From positions 1-8,477 of the forward strand of contig JAJQGR010000089.1 of the NCBI GenBank assembly GCA_021200345.1: a DNA stretch of 8,477 bases. The letters are read 5' to 3'. The DNA comes from Lachnospiraceae bacterium (GTDB lineage Bacteria > Bacillota > Clostridia > Lachnospirales > Lachnospiraceae). The first letter of the stretch is position 1. Every line of letters starts with the position of its first letter. The notes beneath the pieces were generated by a model. It saw only the letters and a list, made by a program, of their open reading frames with translations. It was not told the DNA's origin and ran no database searches. Both the position numbers and the translations under genes were made by a program. Below are positions 6,367-8,477 of the stretch, piece after piece.

Positions 6367-6397
6367 TATCAGGACAGCCGTCGTTTTCCGGCTGATA
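6367..6397. repeat. Second inverted repeat just after the dehydrogenase stop
   Basis: CAGCCG (6375-6380) and CGGCTG (6389-6394) pair with an 8-nt loop, while an outer pair TATCAG (6367-6372) and CTGATA (6392-6397) competes for the same CTG. No T tract follows. It would be an extra 3'-UTR hairpin between the stop codon and the terminator. Confidence 0.5.
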
Positions 6398-6403
6398 TCT
6401 GAC

Positions 6404-7180
6404 TTACAGGCTGGTATAGCCGCCGTCCACCGGCAGAATGCATCCATTGACATAGGTGCTGGCCGGGGAAGCCAGGAAAATGGCCGCCGTATCCAGCTCA
6501 CCCTCTTTTCCATAGCGGGCCAGCGGGATCATGGTGTGGGCATAGTTCTGGAAAAACTCGGTCTCCAGTGTCTCCTTGGTCAGCGGGGTCTCAAAATAAC
6601 CCGGGCAGATCGCATTCACATTGATGCCCTTCTTGCCCCACTCACAGGCCAGCGCTCTGGTCAGGTTGACCACGCCGCCCTTTGCCGCGTGATAGGGAGA
6701 GGCGGGTGCAATCTTATTGCCCACCATGCCATACATGGAAGCGATATTGATGATCCGTCCATAGCCTGCGGGAAGCATCGCTTTCTTCGCCACCTCGCGG
6801 GCCATTTTGAAGCTGCCGAACAGATCGATGTTGACCTCATTGGAAAACTGCTCGTCAGTGATCTCCTCCGCGGGAGCCACCGCGCCGGTGCCGGCGTTAT
6901 TGATCAGAATATCTATACGGCCAAACTTGTCCAGAACTGTCTGAACGGCTGCCGCCACCGCCTCGTTGTCCGTGATATCGCAGGAAACGCCGATGGCCTC
7001 CACACCATACTCGGCGGTCAGCTGTGCGGCCACCTCTTCCACCATATTCTTGCGGCGGGCCAAAGCCACAATCTTCGCCCCCGGATTTGCCAGCGCTTTC
7101 GCCATCTGGACGCCCAAGCCGCTGGAACAGCCGGTGACCACCGCCACCTGACCGGTCAGGTCGAAATAATTTTTTGCCAT
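6404..7180 (-). CDS. Classical short-chain dehydrogenase/reductase (SDR), gluconate 5-dehydrogenase / FabG-like
   Basis: 258 residues, the normal length of a classical SDR. Cofactor motif TGCSSGLG (16-23), NNAG (94-97), and the catalytic tetrad Asn117, Ser148 (NIAS), Tyr163 and Lys167 (YHAAK) are all present; the C-terminus has the usual PVDGG. Arginines at 42-43 after the second beta strand suggest NADP(H) preference. It should be a cytosolic oxidoreductase for a carbonyl/alcohol pair; family members include gluconate 5-dehydrogenases and 3-oxoacyl-ACP reductases, and sequence alone does not decide. Residues 32-34 read NPG where an xGA turn is normally seen. The ATG at 7180 has AAGGAGG 10 nt upstream. 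It is monocistronic: its own promoter near 7278-7306 and a strong terminator behind it. No neighbouring sugar or lipid genes help to assign a substrate. Confidence 0.93.
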   Translation of the reverse strand: MAKNYFDLTGQVAVVTGCSSGLGVQMAKALANPGAKIVALARRKNMVEEVAAQLTAEYGVEAIGVSCDITDNEAVAAAVQTVLDKFGRIDILINNAGTGAVAPAEEITDEQFSNEVNIDLFGSFKMAREVAKKAMLPAGYGRIINIASMYGMVGNKIAPASPYHAAKGGVVNLTRALACEWGKKGINVNAICPGYFETPLTKETLETEFFQNYAHTMIPLARYGKEGELDTAAIFLASPASTYVNGCILPVDGGYTSL

Positions 7181-7231
7181 GAATTTAAGTCCTCCTTATT
7201 GTCTGTTGAGCTTTGCCGGGTTTCACATTGA

Positions 7232-7270
7232 TGCGCCCAGCTCATTGGCTTACATGTACGGCTGCGCCCA
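7232..7270. repeat. Two 8-bp direct repeats in the SDR leader
   Basis: TGCGCCCA occurs on the plus strand at 7232-7239 and 7263-7270, 31 bp apart (about three helical turns). The 8-bp palindrome TACATGTA (7251-7258) lies between them. They sit just downstream of the SDR -10 box, where a repressor or a leader RNA structure could act. Confidence 0.5.
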
Positions 7271-7277
7271 CGTTCTT

Positions 7278-7305
7278 ATTATACACAACCGCCCGGAAAC
7301 TGCAA
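7278..7305 (-). promoter_or_regulatory. Candidate sigma-A promoter of the SDR gene
   Basis: A perfect -10 TATAAT lies on the minus strand at 7283-7278. A weak -35 TTGCAG (3/6) lies 16 bp upstream (7305-7300). Transcription would begin near 7271 and give a leader of about 90 nt. The spacer coincides with one arm of the 7290-7320 hairpin. Confidence 0.55.
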
Positions 7306-7320
7306 GAAAATTTCCGGGCG
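7290..7320. terminator. Hairpin downstream of the PepSY gene, possible weak terminator
   Basis: Perfect 10-bp GC-rich stem with arms 7290-7299 and 7311-7320 (CGCCCGGAAA and its complement) and an 11-nt loop, 51 bp beyond the PepSY stop. On the minus strand it is followed by GGTTGTGTATAAT, a poor T tract; on the plus strand the T-rich stretch is better (7328-7333), though offset by 7 nt. It may terminate PepSY transcription inefficiently. Confidence 0.5.
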
Positions 7321-7371
7321 ATTCTGATTTTTTCTGAAAGTTACCCTCCACTAACAGCAATGGGTTGGGGC

Positions 7372-8439
7372 TCAAGTATCCATCTCATATTCAAGGATTG
7401 CACCTGTGGTCGCGTTGATCTTGACTTCGTATTCAGTCCTGCCATAATAGAACTCAATTTCATAAACCATGATCCCGTCATCCCTGTCCAGCTTCGCTTT
7501 CTTAAAGGTCACATCCGAGGAGGAAAGACCGGCCTTATTGAGTGCAATCTCCTTTGCCTCATCCACGCTGATATAGGAGTCTGAGGCTGTGCCGCTTCCC
7601 GAACCAGAAGAAGTATATTCCTCCACGCTCTTGCTCACGATGGCACCGTCGGATACCCGGATCTCATACTCATACTCTCCGGCGGAGGTATAAAACTCAA
7701 TGTCGTAAACGAGGACGCCGTTCTCATAATCCTGCTTTTCCTTTGTAAAGGTCGCGTCAGAAGAGGAAACTCCTGCATCCGTCAGGGCAATGCTTTTGGC
7801 CGAGTCCAGCGTAATCTGCGAAGAAGTCGTCCCCGTGCTGCCTGTTGTGGTGGTCCCGGCAGTTGTCGTGGTTCCGGTAGAAGCTGTTGCGTTATTCGTT
7901 GTTGTTTCCGCTGTCGATGCGGCTCCGGAAGAGGCCGTTGTATCCGTTCCGGATGCCTCCGTATTCCCGGCGTTTTCCGTTGTCACATAAGATTCTTTGG
8001 ATTTGCTGTAAATGACTCCGGTGTTGGCGTTGACCTCATACTCGTATTCCACATTCTCCGCGTTGAACTCAATATCATATACGATCATGCCGTTATCATA
8101 ATCCAGCTCCGTCTTTGTAAAAGTAACCGCGTCTGCTGATAGCCCCGCGTCAGCCAGCGCCACCTCTTTCGCCGCATCCACCGTGATCGCTTCCGCCGAT
8201 GCTGTAGTGCTGCTGTCCGATGTGACGGTGGTCTCTGCCGCTACCGCAGTATTGCTGTCAGCTGCGCTGACTGTTTCCTCTGTGGTTTCAAAAACCTGCG
8301 AAGTCTTATCTCCCGCGACATTTCTGTTAGCCGCATAAGCCACCCCCGCTCCCGCCAGCGCCAGAACCACAACGGCACAGGTAACGGAAAGAACGGCTTT
8401 TTTTGTTGTTCCAAAAAATTTCTGAATCATTTCCTTCAT
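7372..8439 (-). CDS. Exported or membrane-anchored protein with three tandem PepSY domains
   Basis: 355 residues. A positively charged N-terminus (K2, K6, K13, K14) precedes a hydrophobic segment at about 15-37 ending AGVAYAA, either a signal peptide cleaved after AYA or an N-terminal anchor. No lipobox Cys or LPxTG motif is present. Three PepSY units follow at about 85-148, 209-273 and 290-352, each with the pattern I[TS][VL]D-AK-[EVSI]-AL--AG, then TF-K, an acidic D-[DE][ND]G stretch, VY[DE]IEF and YE[YV][EK]I/V-----TG/DG-I. PepSY domains (Pfam PF03413) are found in M4 peptidase propeptides and in YpeB, and are thought to inhibit or modulate proteases in the envelope; the target here is unknown. 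Linkers are Ser/Thr/Ala-rich. The ATG at 8439 has AGGAGG 8 nt upstream. It appears to be transcribed alone. Confidence 0.9.
   Translation of the reverse strand: MKEMIQKFFGTTKKAVLSVTCAVVVLALAGAGVAYAANRNVAGDKTSQVFETTEETVSAADSNTAVAAETTVTSDSSTTASAEAITVDAAKEVALADAGLSADAVTFTKTELDYDNGMIVYDIEFNAENVEYEYEVNANTGVIYSKSKESYVTTENAGNTEASGTDTTASSGAASTAETTTNNATASTGTTTTAGTTTTGSTGTTSSQITLDSAKSIALTDAGVSSSDATFTKEKQDYENGVLVYDIEFYTSAGEYEYEIRVSDGAIVSKSVEEYTSSGSGSGTASDSYISVDEAKEIALNKAGLSSSDVTFKKAKLDRDDGIMVYEIEFYYGRTEYEVKINATTGAILEYEMDT
7384..8187 (-). repeat. Triplicated PepSY-coding unit
   Basis: The three units lie at about 8187-7996, 7815-7621 and 7572-7384. They share blocks such as VYDIEF/VYEIEF, TFTK/TFKK and the acidic run before them. 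The first two units are closest (VYDIEF and TFTK in both), which points to internal duplication followed by divergence. Confidence 0.8.
7819..7986 (-). other. Ser/Thr/Ala-rich low-complexity linker of the PepSY protein
   Basis: Residues 152-207 between PepSY units 1 and 2 are almost wholly Thr, Ser, Ala, Gly and Asn, with runs such as TGTTTTAGTTTTGSTGTT. It is a probable flexible, wall-spanning and possibly O-glycosylated spacer. The coding strand shows short GTN-type simple repeats, so length variation is plausible. Confidence 0.75.
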
Positions 8440-8446
8440 TATATTG

Positions 8447-8452
8447 TCCTCC
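8447..8452 (-). promoter_or_regulatory. Ribosome binding site of the PepSY gene
   Basis: AGGAGG on the minus strand, 8-9 nt before the ATG at 8439; supports that start over the Met at residue 4. Confidence 0.75.
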
Positions 8453-8469
8453 TGTCTTTGTCTGATTAC

Positions 8470-8475
8470 AGTATA
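8470..8475 (-). promoter_or_regulatory. Possible -10 box of the PepSY gene
   Basis: TATACT (5/6 match to TATAAT) on the minus strand, 30 bp before the start codon. The matching -35 would lie outside the window, so this is only suggestive. Confidence 0.35.
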
Positions 8476-8477
8476 TC

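Noticed and set aside
6297..6403. SAM (S-box) riboswitch ahead of metN
   Set aside because: Only 67 nt lie between the SDR stop and the terminator stem and none of the conserved S-box segments is visible; the hairpin is better explained as the SDR terminator.
6536..7231. 231-codon plus-strand frame opposite the SDR gene
   Set aside because: His/Arg-rich shadow of a GC-rich coding sequence; the SDR reading has every catalytic residue.
7790..7990. Val-rich plus-strand frame
   Set aside because: It is the complement of the Thr/Ala/Asn linker codons of the PepSY protein, so the composition is an artefact.
1..8477. CRISPR array, tRNA/rRNA, IS element or prophage
   Set aside because: No regularly spaced repeats, no cloverleaf or rRNA-like sequence, and no transposase or integrase reading was seen on either strand.

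Overview
The window looks like chromosomal DNA of an anaerobic Firmicute, most probably a Clostridia/Lachnospiraceae gut-type bacterium. Evidence: strong AGGAGG-type ribosome binding sites, moderate GC, a lipoprotein-type MetQ, Lachnospiraceae-like forms of the glycosyltransferase and short-chain dehydrogenase, and no sign of phage, plasmid or IS genes. All genes except one are on the minus strand. The taxonomic call is inference from protein style, not from a search.

Layout, left to right. (1) 1-242 (-): the N-terminal 80 residues of a PPP-type metallophosphatase, cut by the window edge. (2) 245-2128 (-): a family 2 glycosyltransferase with a reduced N-terminal GT domain, an intact second GT-A domain and a C-terminal beta-rich extension; the phosphatase begins 2 nt after its stop. 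(3) 2209-2670 (-): a MutT-like NUDIX hydrolase with a perfect NUDIX box. These three may be one transcript, read from a promoter near 2706-2734. (4) 2809-3555 (+): a peptidase S51 / class I GATase-like protein, divergent from the NUDIX gene. (5) 3586-6204 (-): a complete methionine ABC importer operon, metN-metI-metQ, with a 4-bp ATGA overlap and a 19-bp gap. (6) 6404-7180 (-): a classical short-chain dehydrogenase/reductase followed by a strong intrinsic terminator (6297-6336) that insulates it from metN. (7) 7372-8439 (-): an exported or membrane-anchored protein with three tandem PepSY domains joined by Ser/Thr/Ala-rich linkers.

Functional picture: methionine uptake (MetQ binding lipoprotein, MetI permease, MetN ATPase), a cell-surface glycan enzyme, nucleotide sanitation, a probable peptidase, a carbonyl reductase and an extracytoplasmic PepSY protein. 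This is mostly ordinary core or near-core chromosome. I do not see a convincing undescribed multi-gene system. The points worth a second look are local: the eroded first domain of the glycosyltransferase, the triple-PepSY architecture, the very acidic tether of MetQ, the lack of a recognisable SAM or T-box leader before metN, a 12-bp perfect hairpin inside the S51 gene, and overlapping hairpin, promoter and repeat signals upstream of the dehydrogenase. No stretch over 300 bases lacks a gene; the largest gaps are 138, 191 and 199 bp and are described below.
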